Origin: an uncultured Mycoplasmatota bacterium
GTDB lineage: Bacteria; Bacillota_I; Bacilli_A; RF39; UBA660
Reading direction: 5' to 3'
Assembly (NCBI GenBank): GCA_900552495.1
Contig: URZY01000001.1
Location: 124,001 to 188,000, forward strand
DNA: 64,000 nt
The notes below the pieces were generated by a model. It saw only the letters and a program-made list of their open reading frames with translations, made no database searches and was not told where the DNA came from. This document shows positions 1 through 8,401 of the stretch, piece by piece (within the stretch, counting starts at the first letter, position 1; each line of letters begins with the position of its first letter). The position numbers were made by a program, and so were the translations under genes.

Positions 1-305
1 CCTTCTTGGTAATCTTTTTCATAGGTATCAGTTATTTTTTTGTTATGGTAAGTTATATAGAAATATAGATTGTTATTGGTGGAATTCATTACTTTCATTG
101 TAAACTTATTATTTTTAGATTTTATCTTGGAGGTTTTTAAGTTTAAGGAACTGTAATTGGTAGTTAGATATTCGTTTAGTTTAGTTTCTATCTTGGGAAG
201 AAAGAGAATATCTTGTTTTTCTTTTAAAATTATCGTTCCAAATATTACAAATATTATCAAGAAAAAGAATGCCATTTGGATAGTCAATTTGTGTTGTTCT
301 TTCAT
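1..305 (-). CDS. Membrane-anchored hypothetical protein, truncated by window edge
   Basis: The minus strand is open from an ATG at 305 to the window edge, about 101 codons. A GGTGAT ribosome site lies 6-7 bases upstream on that strand. The visible protein starts MKEQHKLTIQMAFFFLIIFV, giving one N-terminal membrane segment at about residues 10-27. A charged, Lys/Asn-rich extracytoplasmic stretch follows. The C-terminus is outside the window. The start, frame and hydrophobic segment support a real gene; I do not recognise a family. The plus-strand reading frame at 157-339 is its shadow. Confidence 0.7.
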   Translation of the reverse strand, partial: MKEQHKLTIQMAFFFLIIFVIFGTIILKEKQDILFLPKIETKLNEYLTTNYSSLNLKTSKIKSKNNKFTMKVMNSTNNNLYFYITYHNKKITDTYEKDYQE

Positions 306-392
306 TTTATCACCACTTTTATTGTATCTTATTGTCTAATTATTTGCAATTAAATGGTGTTAGATGGTTCGCTAAATTTTATAAAAAAGTAG

Positions 393-421
393 TTGTTAAA
401 AGAGAGGTTTTGTGTTAATAT
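393..421 (+). promoter_or_regulatory. Candidate vegetative promoter of the coiled-coil protein gene
   Basis: TTGTTA at 393-398 and TAATAT at 416-421 are separated by 17 bases, about 50 bases before the start codon at 472. Both boxes are imperfect, so this is a moderate candidate. Confidence 0.45.
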
Positions 422-471
422 AAGGTATATGATAGGGTTAAAATAAAAGAATAAAATCGGGTGGTGTTATA

Positions 472-2220
472 ATGCAAATTCAAAAAGGACTTGTAAAATA
501 TAAAGATCGTACAGATATTGTATGTACATATGGTCTTACAGATGATGGGAAACAATATTATTTTTTAGATGAGAGTTCTATTCCAAATGGTAATATTATA
601 GCATCCACAGCGTTAGTTGAAGCAATTGACCCTGTTGTTGTTGCTACGAATGTTGGAGTAATTGATCGTGATGGTAATATTGTTATACCTTTTTCTAATA
701 GATCTATTAAAGTTATTGGAAACGGGTTATTATTAGTAGAAAGAGCTAATTCTACTACACCTAGTGTATTGGAAGCTATTAAATTGAGAAGTGATCCATT
801 AGCAGCAACGAAATTGGTGACAACGCCAGCAACAATTAAAGATAATATGAATGCTAAAATGGGTAACGATGGTCGGTTTGTATTTAACGATCAGTTTTCT
901 GAAGCAACTATTTGCGATATGAATGGTAATAATCTTATTGATAATGAGTATTATAGCTTTATTGGAATAAAGAATAATGAAGCTCTATATTTTAGTAAGA
1001 ATACAATTTCTTCACCAGTTGTTGAATTTGTTTTGCCGAACGCTGGTGGGGTTGAAGTACCTTTACCAAGTGAAAATAGTGAAAAATTAGATATTCAAAA
1101 TACTGAGGTTACTAAAGAAAAAATTGATGGAGCGATGACTGGTGATATTACAGCAGCTTCTTTTGAAGATATGGCTCAACCTCAAGATACTCAAGAAGTT
1201 ATGGTAGATAACACAATTCCACCTGATAGCACGCTTGCTGATGAAGTTAAAGAAGCGACTAATGAAAATCCTATAGAAAATACTGTTTTAGATGATAATA
1301 ATAAAAAAATAAATAGTGGTTTTGCACCTGAAGATGTAGCTTTAGATGTACCTAATAATCAGGTTGAAGTTGGGAACGATAATGTTTCTTCACAAATGGA
1401 AGACAGTAATTTGACGTCAGAAGAAAATGAAGGAATTGTTCAAGAAATAGGGAAAGATGACTCTGAGGCTAATGCTCCTTTGCAAGATTCAAGCGAGACA
1501 GCTGATTCATACGCACCTAAAGAGGAAGCAATTGAATTACCTCTTAATATGCCAACTAGCGAGGATGTTAAAGAAGAGGTAAATGATAATCCAGTTGCTC
1601 AAGAAGGATTAATGTCTTTTGATTTTAAAGATAATATTAATTATGATAGTAAAGTTGGAATAGATACTGATGTAGAAATGACTAAGGATGACAAAAAAGA
1701 AGAAAAGCAATTAGATGAGGTAGAAGACTTTAAAAAAGATTTATTTGATATGGATTTAGAAGCAGACATTTTTGCTGATTCAACATTACATGCGGATAAA
1801 ATTATTAATGATAGTTATGATGATACAAGTTTAAGGTTGTCTTCTAAGGATACAATTATTGAAGATGTTGCTTCAACACTATCTAATTTGATAAAACTTA
1901 ATAAGGAACAAAAAGAAAAAATTGCAACTTATGAGACTAAATTTGAGCAAATTGTTACTACACATAAAAATGTAGTAGAAAAAGCAAGAAGTCAAGTTAG
2001 AGAAATGGAAGTTTTGAAAGCAAAAGTTAAAAACTATGAGACGATTGTTAGTAAATTGGAAAATAAAATTCAAAATCTTGAGGATAAAGTTCATGATCAA
2101 GACCGTATAATCAATAGTCAAACAAGTGAACTAGAAGCTTTAAGGCCACAGGTTGAAGGAAAACGTGAATTAGCGAGAATCTTAGCAGATGCTCAAGATT
2201 TATTAGAACATGCTGAGTAA
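472..2220 (+). CDS. Acidic coiled-coil protein, function unknown
   Basis: A 582-residue protein preceded by a GGTGGTG ribosome site. Residues 1-200 look like a folded domain of short beta strands with motifs such as TYGLTDDGKQYYFLD. Residues about 200-460 are low-complexity and very acidic, typical of a disordered linker. Residues about 475-580 form a strong coiled coil (LNKEQKEKIATYETKFEQIV onward, heptads to the end). No signal peptide or membrane segment is seen, so it is probably cytoplasmic. It is monocistronic, with its own candidate promoter and a clear terminator behind it. I do not recognise the family; a scaffold or structural role is only an inference from the architecture. Confidence 0.85.
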   Translation: MQIQKGLVKYKDRTDIVCTYGLTDDGKQYYFLDESSIPNGNIIASTALVEAIDPVVVATNVGVIDRDGNIVIPFSNRSIKVIGNGLLLVERANSTTPSVLEAIKLRSDPLAATKLVTTPATIKDNMNAKMGNDGRFVFNDQFSEATICDMNGNNLIDNEYYSFIGIKNNEALYFSKNTISSPVVEFVLPNAGGVEVPLPSENSEKLDIQNTEVTKEKIDGAMTGDITAASFEDMAQPQDTQEVMVDNTIPPDSTLADEVKEATNENPIENTVLDDNNKKINSGFAPEDVALDVPNNQVEVGNDNVSSQMEDSNLTSEENEGIVQEIGKDDSEANAPLQDSSETADSYAPKEEAIELPLNMPTSEDVKEEVNDNPVAQEGLMSFDFKDNINYDSKVGIDTDVEMTKDDKKEEKQLDEVEDFKKDLFDMDLEADIFADSTLHADKIINDSYDDTSLRLSSKDTIIEDVASTLSNLIKLNKEQKEKIATYETKFEQIVTTHKNVVEKARSQVREMEVLKAKVKNYETIVSKLENKIQNLEDKVHDQDRIINSQTSELEALRPQVEGKRELARILADAQDLLEHAE

Positions 2221-2225
2221 AAAAA

Positions 2226-2254
2226 GAAGAAGATCAGTTTTATGATCTTTTTTT
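2226..2254 (+). terminator. Rho-independent terminator
   Basis: The stem AAGATCA / TGATCTT with a 6-base loop is followed by a run of T, directly after the stop at 2220. Confidence 0.85.
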
Positions 2255-2269
2255 GTATAGTTTTATCTT

Positions 2270-2298
2270 TTGTGATAGAATATAAGTGATTTTATATT
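2270..2298 (+). promoter_or_regulatory. Candidate promoter of the suf operon
   Basis: TTGTGA (2270-2275), a 17-base spacer and TATATT (2293-2298) lie about 45 bases before sufC. Confidence 0.45.
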
Positions 2299-2343
2299 TT
2301 AATGATTATTTGGTTAAAATAGATATAGATGGAGATGAACAAG

Positions 2344-3084
2344 ATGTTAGAAATAAGAAACTTAAGTGCTAGTGTAAAGGATAAAGATATAGATATATTG
2401 AAAGAATTTTCTCTTAATATTAATAAAGGAGAAGTTCATGTAATTATGGGACCTAATGGAACTGGTAAAAGTACTTTGGCGAAGGTATTGATGGGTCATT
2501 ATGGTTATGCAGTTACTGGGGGAAATATTTTCTTTGAGGGTGAGGATATTACAAAATTAGAGGTAAATGAACGAGCTAAAAGAGGAATTTTCTTATGTAT
2601 GCAAGATCCTACAGTTATTGAGGGTGTTTCTAATAGTGAGTTTTTAAGAACAGCTAAGGGAGAAATTACTGGTACGAAAGTAAATTTATATTCATTTATT
2701 AAGGAAATGGATAAAGCGATGAATGATGTTACTTTAGATAGTAGTATGTTACATAGATCGTTGAATCAAGGATTTAGCGGTGGAGAGAAAAAGAAAAATG
2801 AAGTATTACAATTAAAAGTATTAAAACCTAAATTTATAATTTTGGATGAATTAGATTCTGGATTAGATGTTGATAGTCTAAGAACTGTTTGTGCTAATAT
2901 AAACGATTATATGATAGAAAATCCTGAAGTTGCAATTTTAATTATTACACATTATCCAAGAATTCTTGAATATATTAAGCCGGATTATGTTCATGTTATG
3001 GTTGATGGAAAAATTCAAAAAACTGGAGATTTAGAATTGGCATTTGAAGTAGAAAAAGCTGGTTATGTGGGAATTGGTGTGTAA
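2344..3084 (+). CDS. sufC: Fe-S assembly ATPase SufC
   Basis: ABC-type ATPase of the SUF iron-sulfur cluster assembly system; with SufB and SufD it forms the scaffold on which clusters are built in the cytoplasm. The Walker A motif GPNGTGKST is followed by the SufC-typical QDPTVIEGV region, an ABC signature around FSGGEKKKNE and Walker B IILDELDSGLD. The SufC-specific GGEKKKNE sequence separates it from transporter ATPases. The start at 2344 (MLEIRN) is preferred because GGAG at 2331-2334 is correctly spaced; an upstream in-frame ATG at 2329 has no ribosome site. It is the first gene of a tight six-gene operon, and its stop overlaps sufD. Confidence 0.97.
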   Translation: MLEIRNLSASVKDKDIDILKEFSLNINKGEVHVIMGPNGTGKSTLAKVLMGHYGYAVTGGNIFFEGEDITKLEVNERAKRGIFLCMQDPTVIEGVSNSEFLRTAKGEITGTKVNLYSFIKEMDKAMNDVTLDSSMLHRSLNQGFSGGEKKKNEVLQLKVLKPKFIILDELDSGLDVDSLRTVCANINDYMIENPEVAILIITHYPRILEYIKPDYVHVMVDGKIQKTGDLELAFEVEKAGYVGIGV

Positions 3085-3662
3085 TGGAAGAAATAATTTA
3101 TGTAGTAGATGATAACGAAAATAAAAACTATAAATATAATATAGAGAAAGATACTATAATTTATCATTTTTCAATTAATAGTAGTAGTGATGTTGAACTA
3201 AATTTAGTAAGAGAAGGCGTTAGTGTTAGATATTACTATAATAATATTAATTATGATGATAATAAATTTAGTATAAAAGTTAATCATTTGAAGAGTAAGA
3301 CACATAGCGAGATATTTAATCATGGCGTTAATGTATTTTGTAATAAGTTGATGTATTATGTTGATGGAATAGTTTTAAAGGATAGTAGTAAATGTATTTG
3401 TAATCAGGATAACCAAATAATTAATATGGATAATGGTAAGAGTACAATTTGTCCAAACTTATTAATAGATAATTACGATGTAGATAGTAATCATGCGGCT
3501 TATATAGGAAAGTTTAAAGATGAGATGATGTTTTATATGATGAGTCGTGGAATAAGTAGAGAGGTTGCTTACAGATTATTATTGCAAGGTTTTTTAGTTA
3601 ATAATACAGTAAGGGAAAATGAGAAAATTAAGTTATTTTTGGATGAGATAGAAAAGATTTAG
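3084..3662 (+). CDS. sufD: SufD-like Fe-S scaffold subunit, half length
   Basis: SufD partner of SufB and SufC in iron-sulfur scaffold assembly. Only 192 residues are present, against roughly 430 in typical SufD. The recognisable part is the C-terminal half: beta-helix strands, a PNLLIDNYDVDSNHAAYIGK region matching the usual PeLeI.nDV..sHGa..G signature (the sequence shows NHAA), then the FYMMSRGISREVAYRLLLQGF helix that ends SufB and SufD proteins. The N-terminal helical domain and much of the beta-helix are missing. The reading frame is intact, begins in an ATGA-type overlap with sufC and sits in the normal operon position. This looks like a reduced but functional subunit rather than a broken gene. 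Confidence 0.85.
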   Translation: MEEIIYVVDDNENKNYKYNIEKDTIIYHFSINSSSDVELNLVREGVSVRYYYNNINYDDNKFSIKVNHLKSKTHSEIFNHGVNVFCNKLMYYVDGIVLKDSSKCICNQDNQIINMDNGKSTICPNLLIDNYDVDSNHAAYIGKFKDEMMFYMMSRGISREVAYRLLLQGFLVNNTVRENEKIKLFLDEIEKI

Positions 3663-3673
3663 GAGGTGAAGAT

Positions 3674-4867
3674 ATGCATAGAGAGGATTTTACAATGTTA
3701 AATCAGGATATTGTATTTTTTGATAATGGTGCGACTACTTTGAAACCTAAATGTGTTGTGGAAGCAATGAATAAATATTATACTGAATATACTTCTAATA
3801 TTCATAGGGGCGATTATGATGCGGCTATAAAAACGAATGAGTTATATGATGATACGAGAAATGTGGTTGCTAAATTTCTTAATTGTCGAAGTGATGAAGT
3901 GATTTTTACCAGCGGGACAACAATGTCTATAAATATGGTTATTTTTGGTTATATGGAAAAGAATTTAAAGTCAGGGGATGAGGTATTACTTACAAAGAGC
4001 GAACATGCCTCTAATATTTTGCCGTGGATAAAATTAAGTGAGAAGACAGGGATTGTTTTAAAGTATATGGAACTTGACGATAATTATTCTTTAACTGTAG
4101 ATAGTGTTTTAAAAGCTATTACTGAGAAAACGAAAGTAATTTCTATTGCCCATGTTACTAATGTTATTGGAGACGTTAGAGATATTTCAGCTATAGGAGA
4201 TATTTGTCGCTCGAAGGGAATATTATTTTGTGTAGATGGTGCTCAAAGTGTTCCTCATATGGCAGTAGATTTTAAAAATAGTAATATTGATTTTTTGAGT
4301 TTTTCTGGTCATAAAATGTGTGGTCCAACAGGGATTGGATGTTTAGTGGTTAGAAATAAATATTTAAGTCAGATGGAACCACTATATTATGGTGGTGGTA
4401 TGAATAATTTCTTTGAAAGTGATGGTTCTTATGAATTAAAAAAAGGTGTTACAAAGTTTGAAGCTGGAACACCACCTATTGCTGAAGTTATTGGACTTAG
4501 AGAAGCTATTTTATACTTAATGAAGATAGGAATGGATAATATTCATAATCATGAGGTAGAATTAAAGAAATATTTAGTCCAAGAAATGAAAAAAATAAAA
4601 AATATTAAAATTTATAATGAAAATTCAAAGAGTGGAATTTTGGCTTTTAATATTGAAGGGGTTTTTGCACAGGATAGTTCGGTTTATTTAAATAATTATA
4701 ATATTTATGTTAGAGCAGGTAATCATTGTGCAAAGATGGTTAAGGATGAAATTGGAGTTAAAAATACAGTACGAGTAAGTATGTATTTATATAATACAAA
4801 AGAGGATGTTGATAAACTAATCAAGGTATTAAAACAAAGTGATGATATTTTTAAAATTGTGATATAG
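3674..4867 (+). CDS. sufS: Cysteine desulfurase SufS
   Basis: PLP-dependent group II cysteine desulfurase that takes sulfur from L-cysteine as an enzyme persulfide and passes it to SufU. At 397 residues it is the normal family length. The PLP-binding lysine is K214 in SFSGHKMCGPTG, the cofactor Asp lies in FCVDGAQS, and the catalytic cysteine is C352 in RAGNHCAKM, the SufS form of the active-site loop. An AGGAGGTGAA site at 3661-3670 defines the ATG at 3674. It lies between sufD and sufU as in Bacillus-type suf operons. Confidence 0.96.
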   Translation: MHREDFTMLNQDIVFFDNGATTLKPKCVVEAMNKYYTEYTSNIHRGDYDAAIKTNELYDDTRNVVAKFLNCRSDEVIFTSGTTMSINMVIFGYMEKNLKSGDEVLLTKSEHASNILPWIKLSEKTGIVLKYMELDDNYSLTVDSVLKAITEKTKVISIAHVTNVIGDVRDISAIGDICRSKGILFCVDGAQSVPHMAVDFKNSNIDFLSFSGHKMCGPTGIGCLVVRNKYLSQMEPLYYGGGMNNFFESDGSYELKKGVTKFEAGTPPIAEVIGLREAILYLMKIGMDNIHNHEVELKKYLVQEMKKIKNIKIYNENSKSGILAFNIEGVFAQDSSVYLNNYNIYVRAGNHCAKMVKDEIGVKNTVRVSMYLYNTKEDVDKLIKVLKQSDDIFKIVI

Positions 4868-4875
4868 GAGGATTT

Positions 4876-5304
4876 ATGGATAGTAATTTACGGAGAGAGA
4901 TAATCCTTGATAACTATCAGGATCCAATGAATAGAGGTTTGATTGAAGATGATAGTTATTTAAAAGTAAATACTAATAGTGAGAGTTGTATTGATAATCT
5001 TGATTTTATGATGAAGATTGAAGATGGTGTTGTAAAGGATATAAGATTTGATGGTGAGGCATGTGCTATTAGTACCTCGGCGACTTCAATTATGATTAGA
5101 AGTTTGATTGGGAAAAGGATAGATGAGGTAAAAGAAATTCTACTTAATTATCGTAAAATGATTAATGAAGAAGATTATAATAGTGAGATATTAGGAGAAT
5201 TGAATGTCTACGATGAAATTTGTAAACAACCTAATAGAAAGAATTGTGCATTACTGCCAAGTGTTGCAGTAAATAAAATGTTAGAGGAATTAGATAATGA
5301 ATAA
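4876..5304 (+). CDS. sufU: Zinc-dependent sulfurtransferase SufU
   Basis: SufU accepts persulfide sulfur from SufS and carries it to the SufBCD scaffold. The zinc ligands of the family are present: C38 and D40 in ESCIDN, C63 in GEACAIS and C124 in RKNCAL. At 142 residues it has the expected size, with the SufU insertion between the second and third cysteines that IscU lacks. The start follows a GGAGG site, nine bases after the sufS stop. The end overlaps the next gene by 8 bases, so the two are translationally coupled. Confidence 0.95.
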   Translation: MDSNLRREIILDNYQDPMNRGLIEDDSYLKVNTNSESCIDNLDFMMKIEDGVVKDIRFDGEACAISTSATSIMIRSLIGKRIDEVKEILLNYRKMINEEDYNSEILGELNVYDEICKQPNRKNCALLPSVAVNKMLEELDNE

Positions 5305-5818
5305 AAGTAAAGAAATAAAAATAAAAGATTTGAGAACTGTTGGAATAAAGTATTTTAGTGAAAAAGAAAATGGTATTGAGGTAAGTAAAAATTTAGGATA
5401 TGTATTTTTAGTTAAGATGGGGGATGGTTTATATGTTAATCCTTTTAATCCATTAGAAATGTATCCTGTCTTTGAAAGATTGCCATATTCTAATGTAACG
5501 CGTTATGGTGAAGAGTTTGGTACTAAGGTTGCGTTGATTGGCGGTGAGGCTAAAACTGGTCCATGTTATTTAACGGTTGCAAGTATTGGAGAAAATATAT
5601 TTTCGGGTGATACTGTAACTATTGGTCAATTAGAAGATTTTATGCTTGGTAGTTCATTCTATTTTGTTGATAGATATGATGTAGCGGCAGCACGAATGCT
5701 TAGAAATCCAATTAAAATGCAAAAAATAATGAAGCAGGATGAAGAATCTAGAGCGTCTATGGTTAAGTTCTTTGAAGATAGAGATGTACAAGTACAAAAA
5801 GTAAATAACAAAAAGTAA
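5297..5818 (+). CDS. Unknown protein inside the suf operon
   Basis: A 173-residue protein overlapping sufU by 8 bases and ending 9 bases before sufB, so it is certainly co-transcribed with them. It has no signal peptide, membrane segment or cysteine cluster; the only cysteine is in TGPCYLT. Visible features are an N-terminal beta-rich region (YVFLVKMGDGLYVNPFNPLE), a GEEFGTKVALIGGEAKTGP segment and a charged helical tail. Standard SufCDSUB operons have no gene here. I do not recognise the family; a role with the shortened SufD or in scaffold regulation is an inference from position only. Confidence 0.9.
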   Translation: MNKSKEIKIKDLRTVGIKYFSEKENGIEVSKNLGYVFLVKMGDGLYVNPFNPLEMYPVFERLPYSNVTRYGEEFGTKVALIGGEAKTGPCYLTVASIGENIFSGDTVTIGQLEDFMLGSSFYFVDRYDVAAARMLRNPIKMQKIMKQDEESRASMVKFFEDRDVQVQKVNNKK

Positions 5819-5827
5819 GGTGATACA

Positions 5828-7141
5828 GTGGAAATAATCGGAATAGATGAGGAAAAGATTAGAGCAATATCTAAGAGAAAGAAAGAAAATGATTGGGCTC
5901 TAAATTATCGATTACAAAGTTTTAAAAATTTTCAGGAAATAGGAATGCCAAAATTCGGTCCTCATGTAGATCTTGATTTTTCGAAGATTGTTTATTATAA
6001 ATCAAATGATGTTGATGAGGCCATTCAAAGTGACTGGAATAGTGTATTAAAGCCAGTGGTTGATGAACTTGACGATCTTGGGGTTTTAGAAAGTGAGAAG
6101 CATTTAGGTGGTATGGGAGTTCAATATGAGAGTGAAGTAATATATCATAATATGCTTGAAGAACTAACAAACAAGAAGGTAATTTTCACTTCAATTGAGA
6201 TGGCTATGAAAGAATATCCAGACCTTGTTGCTAAGTATTTTGGCAAAATTGTTTCAAATGATGAGAATAAGTTTGCGGCGCTTAATGGAGCTGTGTTTAG
6301 TGGAGGGAGTTTTATATATGTACCACCACATACAAAATTAGATAGGCCATTGCAAAGTTATTTTAGAATTAACAGTAAGAATATGGGACAGTTTGAAAGA
6401 ACTTTAATTATTGTTGATGATGATAGTGAACTTCATTATATTGAAGGATGCACGGCACCAACTTATAGCGAGTCTTCATTGCATGCGGCTGTTGTAGAGA
6501 TTTATGTTGGTAAAAATAGTAAGTGTCGTTATTCAACCATTCAAAATTGGGCTAATAATGTTTATAATTTAGTTACTAAAAGGGCATTGGTAGATGAGAA
6601 TGGGGTAATGGAATGGATTGATGGAAATATAGGTAGCAGGGTTACTATGAAATATCCTTGTTGCGTATTGAAGGGAGATAATTCGTCTGGAACGTGTATT
6701 ACTATTTCTGTTGCTTCATCCAAGCAAGAACAAGATAGTGGAGCTAGAATGATTCATTTGGGTAAGAATACAAAGAGTAATATAATTTCTAAGAGTATTT
6801 CAAGAAATGGTGGTAATGCTACCTATCGAGGAAAAGTTTATATTGATACGGCAGCTATTAATAGTATTAGTAATGTAAAGTGTGATACTTTAATATTAGA
6901 TGATATGTCAAAGAGTGATACCATTCCAATTAATTCTTGTTACAATATTAGTAGTAGTATTGAACATGAAGCAACTGTCTCAAAAATTAGCGAGGATAAT
7001 TTATTTTATTTGATGAGTCGGGGAATTAATAAGGAAAGAGCTATGGAACTAATTGTTTTAGGCTTTTTAGAAAAGTTTAGAGAAGAATTACCAATGGAAT
7101 ATGCTGTTGAACTAAATCAATTAATTAAAAGAAACTTATAA
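5828..7141 (+). CDS. sufB: Fe-S scaffold protein SufB
   Basis: Core scaffold subunit of SufBC2D, where iron-sulfur clusters are assembled in the cytoplasm. At 437 residues it is near family length. It has an N-terminal helical domain, a long beta-helix with YIEGCTAPTYSESSLHAAVVEI, and the terminal NLFYLMSRGINKERAMELIVLGF helix. The start is a GTG at 5828 with an AAGGTGAT site partly within the previous stop. It is the last gene of the operon and a terminator follows. Confidence 0.97.
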   Translation: MEIIGIDEEKIRAISKRKKENDWALNYRLQSFKNFQEIGMPKFGPHVDLDFSKIVYYKSNDVDEAIQSDWNSVLKPVVDELDDLGVLESEKHLGGMGVQYESEVIYHNMLEELTNKKVIFTSIEMAMKEYPDLVAKYFGKIVSNDENKFAALNGAVFSGGSFIYVPPHTKLDRPLQSYFRINSKNMGQFERTLIIVDDDSELHYIEGCTAPTYSESSLHAAVVEIYVGKNSKCRYSTIQNWANNVYNLVTKRALVDENGVMEWIDGNIGSRVTMKYPCCVLKGDNSSGTCITISVASSKQEQDSGARMIHLGKNTKSNIISKSISRNGGNATYRGKVYIDTAAINSISNVKCDTLILDDMSKSDTIPINSCYNISSSIEHEATVSKISEDNLFYLMSRGINKERAMELIVLGFLEKFREELPMEYAVELNQLIKRNL

Positions 7142-7180
7142 AAGTATAAACTTTGCTTTTTATTAAAGATAATGGATTAT

Positions 7181-7218
7181 AAAATGAAATTTTCGATTAA
7201 GATAATTTCATTTTTTGT
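7181..7218 (+). terminator. Terminator of the suf operon
   Basis: The inverted repeat AAATGAAATT ... AATTTCATTT with a 12-base loop ends in a T run, about 40 bases after the sufB stop. Confidence 0.75.
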
Positions 7219-7253
7219 TTGTTTTTAAACCCTGGATTTTAAAAATTTGCAGT

Positions 7254-7282
7254 TTGATTATATTAGTTTTGTTTAGTATTAT
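7254..7282 (+). promoter_or_regulatory. Vegetative promoter of the SSB gene
   Basis: TTGATT at 7254-7259 and TATTAT at 7277-7282 are separated by exactly 17 bases, 25 bases before the proposed AUA start codon. Confidence 0.65.
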
Positions 7283-7306
7283 ACATCTTCGAAAGGAGGT
7301 GATATT

Positions 7307-7639
7307 ATACTTAATCAAATTGTTTTAGTTGGAAGACTTACAAGGGATATTACAATACATAAATCAGAAAAGGGAGTTAAGGTGGCGACGATTGCGTTAG
7401 CAATTCCAAGAAGTTTTAAAAATATGGAAGGAGGTTATGATACAGATTTTATAGATTGTGTTGCTTTTGATAGTATTGCGGAAAATACTAGTGAATATTG
7501 TGGAAAGGGAGATATAGTTGGTGTCAAGGGAAGAGTGCAATCCCGTACGGTTGAAAAAGATAACAAAACAGAGTATTTGACTGAAATTATTGCAGAGAAA
7601 GTTACATTTTTATCTAGTAGAAAAGCAGATGATAAATAG
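7307..7639 (+). CDS. ssb: Single-stranded DNA-binding protein, probable AUA start
   Basis: OB-fold single-stranded DNA-binding protein of about 110 residues. The conserved SSB N-terminus, LNQIVLVGRLTRDITIHKSE, is encoded upstream of the first conventional start codon (GTG at 7382, which would delete strand 1 and half of strand 2). In frame before it there is no ATG, GTG or TTG; the codons are ATT (7304) and ATA (7307). The ATA lies 7 bases after a perfect AGGAGG (7294-7299), so translation very probably starts there. It lacks the long acidic DDDIPF-type tail of replicative SSB, ending LSSRKADDK, so it is likely an accessory SSB or paralogue. It is monocistronic. Confidence 0.85.
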   Translation: MLNQIVLVGRLTRDITIHKSEKGVKVATIALAIPRSFKNMEGGYDTDFIDCVAFDSIAENTSEYCGKGDIVGVKGRVQSRTVEKDNKTEYLTEIIAEKVTFLSSRKADDK

Positions 7640-7651
7640 TCTGCTTTTTTG
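7620..7651 (+). terminator. Terminator overlapping the SSB stop
   Basis: AAAAGCAGA (7621-7629) pairs with TCTGCTTTT (7640 onward), followed by T. The SSB stop codon lies in the loop. Confidence 0.85.
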
Positions 7652-7700
7652 TTTCTAGAAAAATTTTTCTTTATTATGATATACTAGTAGTGGTGATAAT

Positions 7701-8327
7701 ATGAATGAATATGAGAATGAAATGATTGAATTGGAAGACAAATATTCTAATTTAACTTATATTTGTAAAAAGGGAGAAGTGCCTGTTATTTTGACGGCTG
7801 TACATACGATGCGACAAGTTAGAGAAGATGGTAGTTGTAAGTTAAGTGAACCTTTTACAAAAGCCTTGGCTTTATATGTTGCAAAAAAAACTAGTAGTTT
7901 TTGTTTGGTAAAAAATAAAGATACAGGAATTGATTCAAATAGATCTGATGATGATGACTTTAAAAGTATGTTACTTGATAATATAAAAGATAATGCAATA
8001 AAATTGGTAATTGATTTGCATGGGGCGAGTCGAGAAAGGGAATTTAATGTAGAGATAGGAACATTGAATAATCTTACTACTGATTACGCAACGGTTAATG
8101 AATTGATCGATGCTTTTAATGAGCAAGGAATTTTTTTGATTGAAATGAATGAACCTTTTAAAGGTGGAAGTATTACAAAGAAGGTCTATTTTGAAACAGA
8201 ATGTGATGTTTTGCAAATAGAAATTAATGGTTGGTATAGGGATTTAGAAAATAGTGAAAAAATGAAGCAAGTTGGAGATGCTTTAATTAACTTTATAAAT
8301 CAATATGTAGAAATTATTGGCAGATGA
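7701..8327 (+). CDS. N-formylglutamate amidohydrolase-like protein
   Basis: A 208-residue cytoplasmic protein. The order of conserved elements resembles the FGase family of zinc hydrolases: PVILTAVHTM near residue 29 (first histidine), an LVIDLHGAS segment near residue 106 (catalytic D and H), FKGGSITKKY-like sequence, and LQIEINGWYRDLEN near the end (family pattern lQiEin). The natural family reaction is hydrolysis of N-formyl-glutamate, but related members act on other amides, so the substrate is not predictable. Start ATG 7701 follows GGTGATA. It stands alone between the SSB terminator and the XRE gene. Confidence 0.55.
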   Translation: MNEYENEMIELEDKYSNLTYICKKGEVPVILTAVHTMRQVREDGSCKLSEPFTKALALYVAKKTSSFCLVKNKDTGIDSNRSDDDDFKSMLLDNIKDNAIKLVIDLHGASREREFNVEIGTLNNLTTDYATVNELIDAFNEQGIFLIEMNEPFKGGSITKKVYFETECDVLQIEINGWYRDLENSEKMKQVGDALINFINQYVEIIGR

Positions 8328-8401
8328 TGAGGATTCTACTATTGGTAGATAGGAGAAATTGTTTGATTTGTTATATAATCTAAGTAATAGTAGGAGGATA
8401 T

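Noticed and set aside
157..339. 60-residue plus-strand frame
   Set aside because: Antisense to the better-supported minus-strand gene 1-305, with no ribosome site.
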